The position numbers and the translations under genes were made by a program. DNA of 54,372 nt from NCBI GenBank assembly GCA_004557645.1, contig SFGI01000012.1, positions 1-54,372 on the forward strand. The letters are read 5' to 3'. Position 1 is the first letter of the stretch, and each line of letters opens with the position of its first letter. The notes below the pieces were generated by a model that was not told where the DNA came from, did not search any database, and was given only the letters and a program-made list of their open reading frames with translations. Origin of the DNA: [Eubacterium] saphenum (GTDB lineage Bacteria; Bacillota; Clostridia; Lachnospirales; Anaerotignaceae). Positions 44,398-53,410 of this stretch are shown here, piece after piece.

Positions 44398-44436
44398 AAC
44401 AGCGGTAAAACCAATCTGGTTTCATCGCTGTTTTTC
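44398..44436. terminator. terminator after the Nudix gene
   Basis: AACAGCG (44398-44404) pairs with CGCTGTT (44426-44432), with AAACCA and TGGTTT extending the stem, then five T. It stands between two converging genes and may serve both. Confidence 0.85.
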
Positions 44437-44437
44437 T

Positions 44438-44908
44438 TTATGCTTCCGGTCTTCCCATCTGTTCTCCGTTTTCATCCACTACAATGGTCTGTGCAGAGGA
44501 AAAACTGTACTGCTCATAAGGGTCGTACATATTGTCAGGGTAATCGATCTCATAAAAAGCATCGTTGATCCAGATATGCTCCGGGTCGTTGCCGTTGGTG
44601 TTCAGCTTCAGCACCTGTTCTTCTCCGCTGAAAAAGGCATAGGAACCGGAACTTGCCACCCATTCCTCACCAGGGTCTACCCTTTCCTCTACGACAGCAC
44701 TGTTGAACACAGCAACGAGCTTTGCAATCTCCGTTTCATCGGTGATAACCTTGCAGTCTGCGCCATAGGCAGGGTTTCCCATGGCCAGGGTCACCACCAC
44801 CTTATCGATTTCATTGGCATCCAATTTTTCCTGCAGCAGTTCCTTTTTCCCACAGCCCCCAAGACAAAGCAGGCACAGCGCCCCACAAATCCATACTTTT
44901 TTCTTCAT
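44438..44908 (-). CDS. small lipoprotein of unknown function
   Basis: A 156-aa lipoprotein with lipobox LGGC (Cys19). The mature part has no motif I recognise: it is acidic, with VTLAMGNPAYGADCKVITDETEIAKL and a C-terminal YEQYSFSSAQTIVVDENG. The pattern of strands and helices suggests a small globular domain on the outer face of the membrane. Start ATG 44908 after AAAGGAGAG. It is alone on the minus strand, between rbgA's terminator and the Nudix gene. Confidence 0.7.
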   Translation of the reverse strand: MKKKVWICGALCLLCLGGCGKKELLQEKLDANEIDKVVVTLAMGNPAYGADCKVITDETEIAKLVAVFNSAVVEERVDPGEEWVASSGSYAFFSGEEQVLKLNTNGNDPEHIWINDAFYEIDYPDNMYDPYEQYSFSSAQTIVVDENGEQMGRPEA

Positions 44909-44978
44909 GCTTTTCTCTCCTTTCGCCCATATTCTGTTCCAATTGGACGAAAAAAATCCCCCTTTTGTTCCAGCACAT

Positions 44979-45008
44979 AAAAAGAAAACCGAGTGAAGGC
45001 ACTCGGTT
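44979..45008 (-). terminator. terminator after rbgA
   Basis: AACCGAGTG (44987-44995) pairs with CACTCGGTT (45000-45008) around a 4-base loop. On the minus strand it is followed by a T-rich run. Eight bases after the rbgA stop. Confidence 0.88.
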
Positions 45009-45015
45009 CAAAAAA

Positions 45016-45966
45016 TCATTTTTTCTTTTTATTATTGTAGGCTTTTTTTCTTTCTTTATCCAGAAGGGCTTTTTCCGCATCTCTGGCGGCTTTTTCTTCC
45101 AGCATCTCGTCGATATCTTCGGGCAGTTCCAAAGTCAGCTTGCCCAGCTTGCCCCCGCGGAATTCATCGATCATGATCTTCGCTGTACGTTCCAGGTCGG
45201 GCTCATCGCCTTTTTTCTTGAAGCCACGGGCAACAGCGATCTTTTCCAGGATGGCATGGGGTTCTTCGATACTGTCGAATTCGATATTGTACCGCTTGCG
45301 GAAGCAATCGGGATCCCTTGCTACCATATGGTTGATGAAGGCAACGCCCAGGTTTTCCGCATCCAGAATATCATCGTTGATGGCACCGGTAAAGGCCAGT
45401 TTCAACCCCACCTGCTGATCCTCGAATTTAGGCCACAGGATACCGGGAGTATCCAGCAGTTCGAAGTCTTTTTTCAGCTTGATCCACTGCTTGCCGCGGG
45501 TCACGCCGGGTTTATCCCCAGTCTTCGCCGTGGTTTTCCCCACATATTTATTGATAAAGGTAGATTTCCCTACATTGGGGATGCCAACGATCATGCTGCG
45601 GATAGGCACATTGATGCGTCCGCGGGCTTTCAGCTTTTCGATTTTTTCCTTCATCAGGGCACGGGCCGTTTCTGTCACTTCGCCAAAGCCGCTGCCCTTC
45701 AGGGCGTTGATACGGATGACACGGAAGCCCTGTTTTTCAAAATATTCCTGCCAGATATCCGTTGCTTTATCATCGGCCAAGTCACATTTGTTCAAAAGCA
45801 GGATACGATGTTTGTTTTTTGCGATCGTATCCAGATCAGGATTTTTGCTGCTGTAGGGGATACGGGCATCGACCAGTTCGATGACGATATCCACCAGAGA
45901 AATATTCTCTTCCATCATTCTCCGGGTCTTTGTCATATGCCCGGGATACCATTGAATATGATTCAT
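45016..45966 (-). CDS. rbgA: ribosome biogenesis GTPase RbgA (YlqF)
   Basis: A 316-aa circularly permuted GTPase needed for late assembly of the 50S subunit. Because of the permutation, G4 (NKCDLAD) comes first, then G1 (GIPNVGKSTFIN), G2 (PGVTRG) and G3 (DTPGIL). It begins with the usual HIQWYPGHMTKTRR. The basic C-terminus fits rRNA binding. Start ATG 45966 after AGAGGT, 18 bases after lepB. The rplS-lepB-rbgA order is a typical Firmicutes cluster. Confidence 0.95.
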   Translation of the reverse strand: MNHIQWYPGHMTKTRRMMEENISLVDIVIELVDARIPYSSKNPDLDTIAKNKHRILLLNKCDLADDKATDIWQEYFEKQGFRVIRINALKGSGFGEVTETARALMKEKIEKLKARGRINVPIRSMIVGIPNVGKSTFINKYVGKTTAKTGDKPGVTRGKQWIKLKKDFELLDTPGILWPKFEDQQVGLKLAFTGAINDDILDAENLGVAFINHMVARDPDCFRKRYNIEFDSIEEPHAILEKIAVARGFKKKGDEPDLERTAKIMIDEFRGGKLGKLTLELPEDIDEMLEEKAARDAEKALLDKERKKAYNNKKKK

Positions 45967-45984
45967 AGCTACCTCTTTCTATTC

Positions 45985-46596
45985 TCACTTGATCAGACCA
46001 AATTCACTAAAGGGGAACAGCCGGAAAATCACTTTCCCCATCAGATTTTCCTTGGGAATGGCACCAACAGATTCTCTGCGGCTGTCGGAGCTGGCATTTC
46101 TGTTATCCCCCATGACAAAATAACAATTTTCAGGCACTTCGAAGGGATATTCAATATTGCCTTTTGTCATCATAGGTTCCCCCAGGAAGGGTTCTTCCAC
46201 CAATTCCCCATTCCGATACAGGTAATATTCCACATTTTCACTGTCGCCATTCCAGACAATATCGATCTCGTCCCCGGGCAGACCGATGATACGCTTGATG
46301 ATGTTTTCATAAGCAAAATCGTCCTCCATTCTGCAGATGACAACATCCCCATAATCAGGAGAGCCGATGGATGTGCTCAGTTTATTGACAAAGACCAGGT
46401 CGCCATGGTAGAAATTCGGCTCCATGGAAGAACCTTTCACATAAACCGTCCCCATCACATTCCGCAGAACAAGCACCAGCACCACCAACAGCACCAGCTG
46501 CAGCAGGATGGGCATACTCTTCTTTTCTTTTTTTCTTCTATCTTTCTTTTCCGCTGTTTCCAGCAGTTCTTCCTGTTTCAATTTTTCATTTTCCAT
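45985..46596 (-). CDS. lepB: signal peptidase I
   Basis: A 203-aa membrane protease that removes signal peptides. A charged N-terminus is followed by one membrane helix (about 28-46). The catalytic serine is in GSSMEPNFYHGD, the lysine in IIKRIIGLPGD, and the GDNRNASSDSR box is present. Start ATG 46596 after AAAGGAGGT. It is followed by rbgA and separated from rplS by a terminator-like hairpin. Confidence 0.96.
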   Translation of the reverse strand: MENEKLKQEELLETAEKKDRRKKEKKSMPILLQLVLLVVLVLVLRNVMGTVYVKGSSMEPNFYHGDLVFVNKLSTSIGSPDYGDVVICRMEDDFAYENIIKRIIGLPGDEIDIVWNGDSENVEYYLYRNGELVEEPFLGEPMMTKGNIEYPFEVPENCYFVMGDNRNASSDSRRESVGAIPKENLMGKVIFRLFPFSEFGLIK

Positions 46597-46661
46597 GAGA
46601 AAGACCTCCTTTTTGCAAGCAACTTCTTTCGTCAGAGGCAGAAGATTTTCTGCCCCTCACG

Positions 46662-46694
46662 AAAAAAGTCTCGATGAAACCTGTTCACCGAGAC
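46662..46694 (-). terminator. hairpin between rplS and lepB
   Basis: GTCTCG (46668-46673) pairs with CGAGAC (46689-46694), with an inner TGAAAC/GTTCA extension. On the minus strand six T follow. It lies nine bases after rplS. A second stem, GGCAGAA with TTCTGCC (46638-46654), is just downstream. It may end rplS or act as a partial terminator to lower lepB expression. Confidence 0.75.
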
Positions 46695-46703
46695 CGCTTT
46701 TTC

Positions 46704-47048
46704 TTATCTCAATACTTCTTTAACCTTAGCTGCTTTACCAACTTTGTCTCTCAGGTAGAACAGTTTTGCACGTCTTACGATACCGCGTCTAACAACTTCG
46801 ATACGGTCGATTCTGGGAGAGTGCACAGGCCATGTTCTTTCAACGCCAACGCCGGAAGCGATACGTCTTACTGTGAAAGTTTCTCTGATGCCGCCGCCCT
46901 GTCTTTTGATAACAACGCCTTCGAACATCTGCAGTCTTTCTCTTGTACCTTCAACTACTTTAGCGTATACACGGATTGTGTCGCCAACGTTAAAAGGAGT
47001 TACTTCGCTTTTCAGCTGTTCTTTTTCCAGTTCTCTGATGATATCCAT
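46704..47048 (-). CDS. rplS: 50S ribosomal protein L19
   Basis: A 114-aa protein of normal size. Motifs are FNVGDTIRVYAKVVEGTRERLQMFEGVVI, GIRETFTVRRIASGVGVERTWPVHSPRID and the basic C-terminal YLRDKVGKAAKVKE. It bridges the two ribosomal subunits. Start ATG 47048 after AAGGAGG. Strongly biased codons. A probable L19 autoregulatory leader lies directly upstream. Confidence 0.98.
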   Translation of the reverse strand: MDIIRELEKEQLKSEVTPFNVGDTIRVYAKVVEGTRERLQMFEGVVIKRQGGGIRETFTVRRIASGVGVERTWPVHSPRIDRIEVVRRGIVRRAKLFYLRDKVGKAAKVKEVLR

Positions 47049-47069
47049 TGTATTTCCTCCTTATACACC

Positions 47070-47118
47070 TTAGACGTTCTTGCCCCATCCCCTTGATGCG
47101 GCATTGGACCGTCCGTAA
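47070..47118 (-). promoter_or_regulatory. ribosomal protein L19 leader
   Basis: On the minus strand, between the promoter and rplS, the RNA reads ACGGACG, then an internal stem-loop (CATC with GATG), then AGAACGTCTAAGG; GACG (47110-47113) pairs with CGTC (47073-47076). This fits the Firmicutes L19 leader, a stem with a side loop to which L19 binds to reduce its own synthesis. The match is by eye. Confidence 0.6.
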
Positions 47119-47130
47119 TCAACATGAAAG

Positions 47131-47159
47131 ATTATACCACGCATCCAGGTGTATTGCAA
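47131..47159 (-). promoter_or_regulatory. promoter of rplS
   Basis: On the minus strand TTGCAA (47154-47159), 17 bases, and a perfect TATAAT (47131-47136). Confidence 0.8.
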
Positions 47160-47197
47160 GCACTTTTTTCCGGTTTTTCAAGGTTTTTCGGCCTTTT

Positions 47198-48136
47198 TCA
47201 ATAGAGCATATGGGACAGCCCCACGCTCAGGGGAATGGTCAGCATGGAAATAAAGGTAGTCCAAAGGACGATATTGGAAGATAATTTTTCCCCATAGCCA
47301 TATTGTCCTACCATCATGGGAACGACCACCGCCGAGGGCATGCAGATGGACAGCAGGAAAACAGACTTTGCCAGACTGCTTGCGGGTACGAAAAACATGA
47401 TCAAAATTGCCAGAGCAGGCATCAGGATCATCTTCACCAAGCTGATCTCCAGTGCCAGTTTTTCTTTAAAGAGCTGGGCGATGCCGCTGCTGCCCGCCAA
47501 TGCGCCAATATAGATCAGAGACAAGGGCGTAGACAGATCGCCTACCTTTGTCAGCAGACCAATCACCATTTCAGGCACAAACTCGATGGCACGAGTCATG
47601 GCCAGTGCCAGCCCAAGCAGAATGGCGATACAGTTGGGATTGACAGCACCCTTCAGGAAGGTTTTGCCCATGACAATGGGATTCGTTTCTTTTTTGCCGG
47701 AAATGATATATACCCCATAGCTCCAAAGATACAGATTCAAAGCCAAAACCCCCGCGGACATATACATGATGCCTGCTTGTCCAAAAAAGATCATGGTAAC
47801 GGGCAGACCGATAAATCCTGTGTTCAAAGAACCTGTTGTCAAGTCCAACATGGGAAGCAGGGCATTATCCAGCTTCCGCCATTTTCCATAAAACCGCATC
47901 AGGAAACCAAAGCCGATCATCATAGCCGCCTGTCCTGCCGCAGAAAGGAAAAATCCCTTCAAAATCTGGTCGGTGATCACAATACTGGATATGGTGGTAA
48001 TGAGCATGGCAGGGATGGTCACCCGCATGACCATGCTGCCCATGTTTTTATTGGTCTGAGGGGTCAGATAGCCCTTTTTATTGCAGTAATACCCCACGAG
48101 GATGAGCCCGAAGAGCATAAAAAATTGTCCGTACAT
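47198..48136 (-). CDS. AEC-family transporter
   Basis: A 312-aa membrane protein with about ten helices, of the auxin efflux carrier family. LDLTTGSLNTGFIGLPVTMIFFG and the late SICMPSAVVVPMMVGQYG are family-like, with the internal five-helix repeat. Bacterial members export or import small organic acids such as malate. The substrate cannot be told here. Start ATG 48136 after GAGGAG. Its end is followed closely by the rplS promoter. Confidence 0.88.
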   Translation of the reverse strand: MYGQFFMLFGLILVGYYCNKKGYLTPQTNKNMGSMVMRVTIPAMLITTISSIVITDQILKGFFLSAAGQAAMMIGFGFLMRFYGKWRKLDNALLPMLDLTTGSLNTGFIGLPVTMIFFGQAGIMYMSAGVLALNLYLWSYGVYIISGKKETNPIVMGKTFLKGAVNPNCIAILLGLALAMTRAIEFVPEMVIGLLTKVGDLSTPLSLIYIGALAGSSGIAQLFKEKLALEISLVKMILMPALAILIMFFVPASSLAKSVFLLSICMPSAVVVPMMVGQYGYGEKLSSNIVLWTTFISMLTIPLSVGLSHMLY

Positions 48137-48170
48137 ACTTTACTCCTCTTTTGTCGTATTCATAAAATAT

Positions 48171-48187
48171 GGGGGCAATATGCCCCC
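48171..48187 (-). terminator. hairpin after apt
   Basis: GGGGGCA and TGCCCCC form a stem with a 3-base loop. On the minus strand the sequence after it is only AT-rich (ATATTTT), so termination may be weak. Confidence 0.5.
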
Positions 48188-48194
48188 AAGCTTT

Positions 48195-48707
48195 TTAGTA
48201 GTGGATCACAGATTCGATTCTGTAGCCGGGCAGGACCTTTCTGCCTTCCAGGAAATCCAGCTCGATCAGGAATACCAAGGCTGCCACTTCCGCCCCCATT
48301 TCTTCTACCATCTCGATGATAGCCTTTGCTGTGCCACCTGTTGCCATCAGGTCGTCCACGATGACTACCTTCTGACCGGGCTGAAGGGCATCCTTATGCA
48401 TTTCGATAGTAGCTGTGCCATATTCCAGAGCATATTCCTTGCTGATGACTTCCGCAGGCAGCTTGCCTTTTTTGCGGACAGGCACAAAGCCCTTGCCCAG
48501 ATTATAGGCCACAGGCATACCAAAGATGAAGCCTCTGGATTCAGGCCCCAGAACCATGTCGAATTCCACGCCATCCAGCTTTGCTGTCATTTCGTCGATG
48601 GCTGCCTTCATGCCTTCTGCATCCTTCAGCAGTGTTGTGATATCCCGGAAGATCACGCCTTCCTGGGGGTAATTTTCGATCGATCTTATTTTATCCTTTA
48701 AATCCAT
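48195..48707 (-). CDS. apt: adenine phosphoribosyltransferase
   Basis: A 170-aa purine salvage enzyme that makes AMP from adenine and PRPP. The PRPP motif is VVIVDDLMATGGTAKA, and LGPESRGFIFG and the late VLPGYRIESVIHY are typical. Start ATG 48707 after AAGGAGGA, 12 bases after recJ. The recJ-apt pair is conserved, and in many Firmicutes rel follows at once; here it does not. Confidence 0.97.
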   Translation of the reverse strand: MDLKDKIRSIENYPQEGVIFRDITTLLKDAEGMKAAIDEMTAKLDGVEFDMVLGPESRGFIFGMPVAYNLGKGFVPVRKKGKLPAEVISKEYALEYGTATIEMHKDALQPGQKVVIVDDLMATGGTAKAIIEMVEEMGAEVAALVFLIELDFLEGRKVLPGYRIESVIHY

Positions 48708-48719
48708 TATGTATCCTCC

Positions 48720-50495
48720 TTACTCTGCAAATCGGAAATCTTTTATCATCAGCTGCACGCTGCTTCTGCCGTTATAGGTATTGATATCCACACTATAGAT
48801 GATATCCAGCAGTTTTGGCAGCTGCCCAGTCTTTATTATTTTATCACAATCCTCCCCGGGATACAATTCCTTCAGCAGTTCTCTCAGCTGCCCATAGCCA
48901 TCAAAGGAGACTGCGGAAAGGCGGATGCCGCTTTTCGGTTCTGAAAGGGTCAGCCGCAGGATATCCTTATTCTTCCCGATCAAGTCCAGCCTATCCACAT
49001 GGATGCCCTTGGAGCCGAACAAAGGGGAAGGATTGCCCTTGCCGAAGGGTGCCAGTGCCTTCAATTCCTTCGCCAGACCCAAATCGATCTCCGCAAAGGA
49101 AAGGGATTTTTCGATCCGCAGGACGGGGATCATCTGCTGTTCCGTCAAGGGGCAATTTTCATTCAGCCGCTTTCGCAGCACATCGATATTTTCCACAGGC
49201 AGAGACAGTCCCGCCGCCATGGCATGACCGCCAAAGCGGGTAAACAAATCTCTGTTGGCAAAAAGCGCCTCAAAAAGGTGATAGCCTTCAATGCTTCTGC
49301 CGGAGCCCTTTGCCCCCTCCTCGCTGCCTGTGATGAGGATGGTAGGGTGGTAATATTTATCCTTGATGCGGCCTGCCACAATGCCGGCGATGCTTTCGTG
49401 TATCTCTGGGTCATATAATACGAAGACTTTATCCTGCAATGCGCCGTTCTCCTGCAGGGCCATATCTGCCCGTTCCGCCGCTTCCTCTGTCAGCTGTTTC
49501 CGTTCTTCATTCAGCTGCACCAGATGTTTCGCCAGCCTTCTGGCTTCTTTTTCTTCTTCTGTGCAGAACAGCTCCACCGCCTGTCTGCCGCTTTCCAGCC
49601 GCCCGGTGGCGTTGATGCAGGGGCCGAGGATAAAGCCGATATGATAATCGGAAATGATCTTATCGGAAAGGCCCGCTTCTTCGATGAGGACACGCAGACC
49701 GATATTTTCTGTTTTCTGTATCTCCGGCAGGCCTTTTCTTACGATGGCGCGGTTTTCCCCCAGCAGATCCACGATATCGCAGACGGTGGCGATGGCTCCA
49801 AAGGAAACCAGTTGTTTTTCCAGCTTTTCATCCTGTATACAAAATTCCCGCAGCAGCAGGCGGACAAATTTATAAGCAAGCCCCCCGGCGCACATCTGCT
49901 TGAAGGGATAGCCGCAGTCTCGCTGCTTGGGGTCAATGATGGCATCAGCTTTGGGCAGGATATCCCGACGTTCTTCCCCCTCCCCCGTAAAGCCCGGCTC
50001 GTGGTGGTCGAGGACAACGACCGTCATGCCCTTTTCCTTCGCCAAAGCAATCTCCTGCAGGGCGGCAATGCCGTTATCGCAGGTAAACAATACCTCCACT
50101 CCTTCCGCGGAAAGACTTTCCACCGCCTTCAGGTTCAGTCCATAGCCCTCCTTCTGGCGATGGGGCAGATAGAACACAGCCTTGCCGCCGCAGCGGGTGA
50201 TGGTCTGATAGAGGATAGAGGTACTCATCACGCCATCCACATCATAATCCCCATAAACGGCGATCTTCTTTCCTTTTTGGATGGCATCTGCAATGAGATA
50301 AATGCCTTTATACATGTCTTTCATCTGGGCAGGGTCGCCAAAAGCCTCCTCCCCGCCATAAAGGAACTCCCTTGCCTCCTTGCGGGAATATAATTCCCTG
50401 TTGGCAAGGACAGCGGCAGTTGCCTGACGGATGCCCAGCTCCTTCGCCATTTCTGCCGTATTCACTTTTGTTCGTTTCAAAAGCCAGCGTTTCAT
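48720..50495 (-). CDS. recJ: single-stranded-DNA exonuclease RecJ
   Basis: A 591-aa DHH/DHHA1 nuclease. The core motifs are YGDYDVDGVMST, VLDHHEP and the late GGHAMAAGLSL. It degrades single-stranded DNA from the 5' end in repair. Length matches the shorter clostridial form without the extra C-terminal domain of the longest RecJ proteins. Start ATG 50495 after AAGGAGG. Confidence 0.95.
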   Translation of the reverse strand: MKRWLLKRTKVNTAEMAKELGIRQATAAVLANRELYSRKEAREFLYGGEEAFGDPAQMKDMYKGIYLIADAIQKGKKIAVYGDYDVDGVMSTSILYQTITRCGGKAVFYLPHRQKEGYGLNLKAVESLSAEGVEVLFTCDNGIAALQEIALAKEKGMTVVVLDHHEPGFTGEGEERRDILPKADAIIDPKQRDCGYPFKQMCAGGLAYKFVRLLLREFCIQDEKLEKQLVSFGAIATVCDIVDLLGENRAIVRKGLPEIQKTENIGLRVLIEEAGLSDKIISDYHIGFILGPCINATGRLESGRQAVELFCTEEEKEARRLAKHLVQLNEERKQLTEEAAERADMALQENGALQDKVFVLYDPEIHESIAGIVAGRIKDKYYHPTILITGSEEGAKGSGRSIEGYHLFEALFANRDLFTRFGGHAMAAGLSLPVENIDVLRKRLNENCPLTEQQMIPVLRIEKSLSFAEIDLGLAKELKALAPFGKGNPSPLFGSKGIHVDRLDLIGKNKDILRLTLSEPKSGIRLSAVSFDGYGQLRELLKELYPGEDCDKIIKTGQLPKLLDIIYSVDINTYNGRSSVQLMIKDFRFAE

Positions 50496-50554
50496 GGGGT
50501 TCCTCCTTTTTTCATACTATCTTAAAGCATACCACAAAAATCTGTTTTCCGAAA

Positions 50555-50583
50555 GAAAAAAGCATTGGAATGCTCCAATGCTT
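50555..50583 (-). terminator. terminator after secF
   Basis: AGCATTGGA (50561-50569) pairs with TCCAATGCT (50574-50582). On the minus strand it is followed by six T. It lies 12 bases after the secF stop. Confidence 0.9.
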
Positions 50584-50594
50584 TCATCCAATCT

Positions 50595-51482
50595 TTATTT
50601 ATTTGCTCCTTTTTCTGACTTAGGCAGGAACGTATACCAAATAGAACCGGAAATACAAATGGAAGAATACGCCCCGGCGATGATACCTACCATCATAGGC
50701 AGTGCAAATTCCTTGATAGAAGGCACACCCAATACATAAATCGCACCAACGGTGAACAATGTGGTCAGGGAAGTATTGATGGAACGAGCCAAGGTCTGGC
50801 TGACGCTCTTATTGATGCGCTCTGCCATCTGGTTGGGTCTGAAATTATCTTTATTTTCACGGATACGGTCGAAAATAACGATGGTAGAGTTGACAGAATA
50901 CCCCAGAATGGTCAGCAGCACAGCAATAAATGTATTGTTGACAGGGATACGGAACACCGCATAAGCTGCCAAAGCCACCAAAACGTCGTGGATCAGTGCC
51001 ACAATGGCACTGCCGCCTGCACGAAAATCGTGGAAGCGAATGGAAATATAAATCAGCATTGCCACACCGGCGATCAAAGTCGCTTTCATGGCTGCCTGCT
51101 GCATTTCGCCGCTGACGGTACCGCTGATATCATTGGCCTCTTTCAGTTCCGCAGCAGGATATATTGCCTGCACTGCTTCCATCAGTGCCACACGGGTAGG
51201 GCTGTCGATGGACTGCAGCTTGATGGCTACCCCATTGGTTCCCATGATCTGCTGGATCTGGGGACTGGACTGACCTGTGGTTTCACTGATGATGGATTCC
51301 AGTTCTGCCCCATCATATTCACCGCCCAAGTCGATCTCCATGGAAGTACCGCCTGTAAATTCTACATCCCAGTTCAGTGCGCCTTTGCCTGCTCTGGCAT
51401 TGACGAACATGGCGCCAAAGCCAATACAGATGATGAGCAGGGAAAGGATAAAAAATTTCTTTCTGTTTTCAATGATCTTCAT
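50595..51482 (-). CDS. secF: protein translocase subunit SecF
   Basis: A 295-aa membrane protein with six helices. It works with SecD to pull exported proteins across the membrane using the proton gradient. It shows WDVEFTGGTSMEID, a small extracellular domain (about 35-110) and LTILGYSVNSTIVIFDRIREN. Start ATG 51482; 12 bases after secD. Confidence 0.96.
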   Translation of the reverse strand: MKIIENRKKFFILSLLIICIGFGAMFVNARAGKGALNWDVEFTGGTSMEIDLGGEYDGAELESIISETTGQSSPQIQQIMGTNGVAIKLQSIDSPTRVALMEAVQAIYPAAELKEANDISGTVSGEMQQAAMKATLIAGVAMLIYISIRFHDFRAGGSAIVALIHDVLVALAAYAVFRIPVNNTFIAVLLTILGYSVNSTIVIFDRIRENKDNFRPNQMAERINKSVSQTLARSINTSLTTLFTVGAIYVLGVPSIKEFALPMMVGIIAGAYSSICISGSIWYTFLPKSEKGANK

Positions 51483-51494
51483 TTCCCCACCCCC

Positions 51495-52733
51495 TTATTT
51501 CAATCTCAAGCCGTAATATTTGGGATTATGCACACCGGCGTACATCAACCCTTTTACGATGATACGAGTAATGACCAATGCTGTAAACATAGAAACGATG
51601 ATACCGATCATCAATGTGGTGGCAAAGCCCTTGACCGTACCGCTGCCCAGGAAGAACAGCACCGCCGCTGCGATCAATGTTGTCACGTTGCCATCGATGA
51701 TGGCAGAAGTTGCTCTCTGGAAGCCGTTTTTGATGGCTGCCCGCAGGCTCTTGCCCATCACCAGTTCTTCCTTGATACGTTCAAAAATAACGATATTGGC
51801 ATCTACCGCCATACCAACAGAAAGGATGATACCTGCGATACCGGGCAAAGTCAGCGTCACATGGAACAGGCTCAAGGCTACCAGTTCCAGGCCAATATAG
51901 ATGACCAGTGCCCAGTCGGCAGCAAAGCCCAGCAGCTTATAGCTGCACAGCATATAAACAAGCACCAGAATGATCCCTACGATACCTGCTTTGATACCGG
52001 TAGAAAGGGCATCGGCACCCAATCTGGCACCAACGTTTTTCATCTGGATGACATTCAGATTGAAGGGCAGAGAGCCTGCACGGATCAAGGAAGCCAGTTC
52101 CTCTGCCTCTTCCCCGCCGAACTGCCCTGTGATCATGGCATGTCCATCGGTGATGGCAGTCTGCACCACAGGTGCGCTGATGACTTCATCATCCATAACA
52201 ATATAGATCACTTTGCCGATATTGTTCTGTGTAGCTTCTGCAAAACGCTGTTTCCCTTCATCATTGAATTCCAGGGCAACATAGGGCAGAGAAGGACCAT
52301 TGGGGTCTGTAGCCCCTACCTGCTTGTAGGCATCCTTCACCATATCCCCTGTCAGCAGCACATTGCCTGCTTCATCCACAAAAGAAAGCTGCGCTGTCTG
52401 GCCGATCTCCTGGATGGCTTCTTCCGCATTTTCCACACCGGGGATCTGTACACGGATACGCTTGTCCCCTTCCCGGGCAACCTCCGCTTCTGTCCAGCCG
52501 CTCCAGTCCAGTCTGCCCTGCAAAAGGGAGATGGCCGCCTTCATTTCTGCATCTGTTACCGTAGGCTGATCCGCTTCATATACGATATCTACACCGCCGC
52601 TCAAATCAAGCCCCTGTTCGATCCGATTGACGCTCAATGCTTTTTCTGCCCCGATGCCTTTATAGGAAAGCATGCTCAGCAGCACTGCCACGATCAGTGT
52701 GACCAAGAGCATCATTCTGCCTCTTACTTTCAT
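51495..52733 (-). CDS. secD: protein translocase subunit SecD
   Basis: A 412-aa partner of SecF. It has one N-terminal helix, an extracellular P1 domain (about 30-225, with EQGLDLSGGVDIVYE) and five C-terminal helices with LSVGMAVDANIVIFERIKEEL. SecD and SecF are separate here, not fused as in Bacillus. Start ATG 52733 after AAGGAGG. Confidence 0.96.
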   Translation of the reverse strand: MKVRGRMMLLVTLIVAVLLSMLSYKGIGAEKALSVNRIEQGLDLSGGVDIVYEADQPTVTDAEMKAAISLLQGRLDWSGWTEAEVAREGDKRIRVQIPGVENAEEAIQEIGQTAQLSFVDEAGNVLLTGDMVKDAYKQVGATDPNGPSLPYVALEFNDEGKQRFAEATQNNIGKVIYIVMDDEVISAPVVQTAITDGHAMITGQFGGEEAEELASLIRAGSLPFNLNVIQMKNVGARLGADALSTGIKAGIVGIILVLVYMLCSYKLLGFAADWALVIYIGLELVALSLFHVTLTLPGIAGIILSVGMAVDANIVIFERIKEELVMGKSLRAAIKNGFQRATSAIIDGNVTTLIAAAVLFFLGSGTVKGFATTLMIGIIVSMFTALVITRIIVKGLMYAGVHNPKYYGLRLK

Positions 52734-52771
52734 TCCTTCTCCTCCTTTTTTGCCCTAAAAGCTTTTTTCAC

Positions 52772-52823
52772 ACAAAAAAGGGGTGAATCTTTCCCCAATG
52801 CCCGGAAGGATCCATACCCCTTT
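52772..52823 (-). terminator. terminator between the small membrane protein gene and secD
   Basis: On the minus strand AAAGGGGT pairs with ACCCCTTT, with GGATC and GATTC further in, and six T follow. It should end the transcript of the 152-aa gene before secD. Confidence 0.75.
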
Positions 52824-52875
52824 ATTCCATTTTATTACGAAAAATATTTTAGCACAAAAACCAGGATTTGCAAGT

Positions 52876-53334
52876 TTATTTTCTATTTACACCCAAGATG
52901 CCGCCAATGGCTCCTGCCGCTGCCGCAACGGCAAGGGTCATGATGCCCGATAATGCAAGGGCAAAGCTGTCTGCCGCAAGGCTGGTGATAAGATACAGCA
53001 ACACTGCATAGACTACCCCCGCCAAAGCACCCCAGATGAGCCCTTTCTTCTTCCTGCAGGCCGCCCAGTCATAGCCTGCCGCCGCCGCTGAAATGGCAGT
53101 GCAGATGAGAGAGACCATAGGCAGGCTTTCTTCCGAAAGGGAAGTATATGTAAGCAGGATGCCAAAGCCGATGAAGATGATACAGGTGATGGCAAAGGCA
53201 ATGCCCATCCCCCGCAAAAAACAAATCCCCGTGCTGTTGGCTGCAGGCATTTTTTCTGTTTTCCTGCTGCTATGTATTTTTTCCCTTTTCTTTTTCTCTT
53301 TTTTTCCCTTTCCCAAAAGATCACATCCAAACAT
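52876..53334 (-). CDS. TIGR04086-type membrane protein
   Basis: A 152-aa membrane protein with four helices at about 43-62, 72-90, 98-117 and 124-147, the last ending AAAAAGAIGGILGVNRK. It matches the small four-helix TIGR04086/YrzE type found near secDF in Firmicutes. No function is known. I keep ATG 53334 with an AAGGGA site; ATG 53250 would give the usual shorter length of the family and is a fair alternative, since the first 28 residues are mostly lysine-rich. Confidence 0.7.
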   Translation of the reverse strand: MFGCDLLGKGKKEKKKREKIHSSRKTEKMPAANSTGICFLRGMGIAFAITCIIFIGFGILLTYTSLSEESLPMVSLICTAISAAAAGYDWAACRKKKGLIWGALAGVVYAVLLYLITSLAADSFALALSGIMTLAVAAAAGAIGGILGVNRK

Positions 53335-53410
53335 ATCCCTTTTGGTTTTATCTTATGGGCTTTTCGCCCAAAATATGCTATGCTACCCATAGAAGAAAGG
53401 AGTGAGCTCC

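Noticed and set aside
44965..46677. 570-codon plus-strand frame
   Set aside because: Runs antisense through rbgA and lepB and across a terminator; not a gene.
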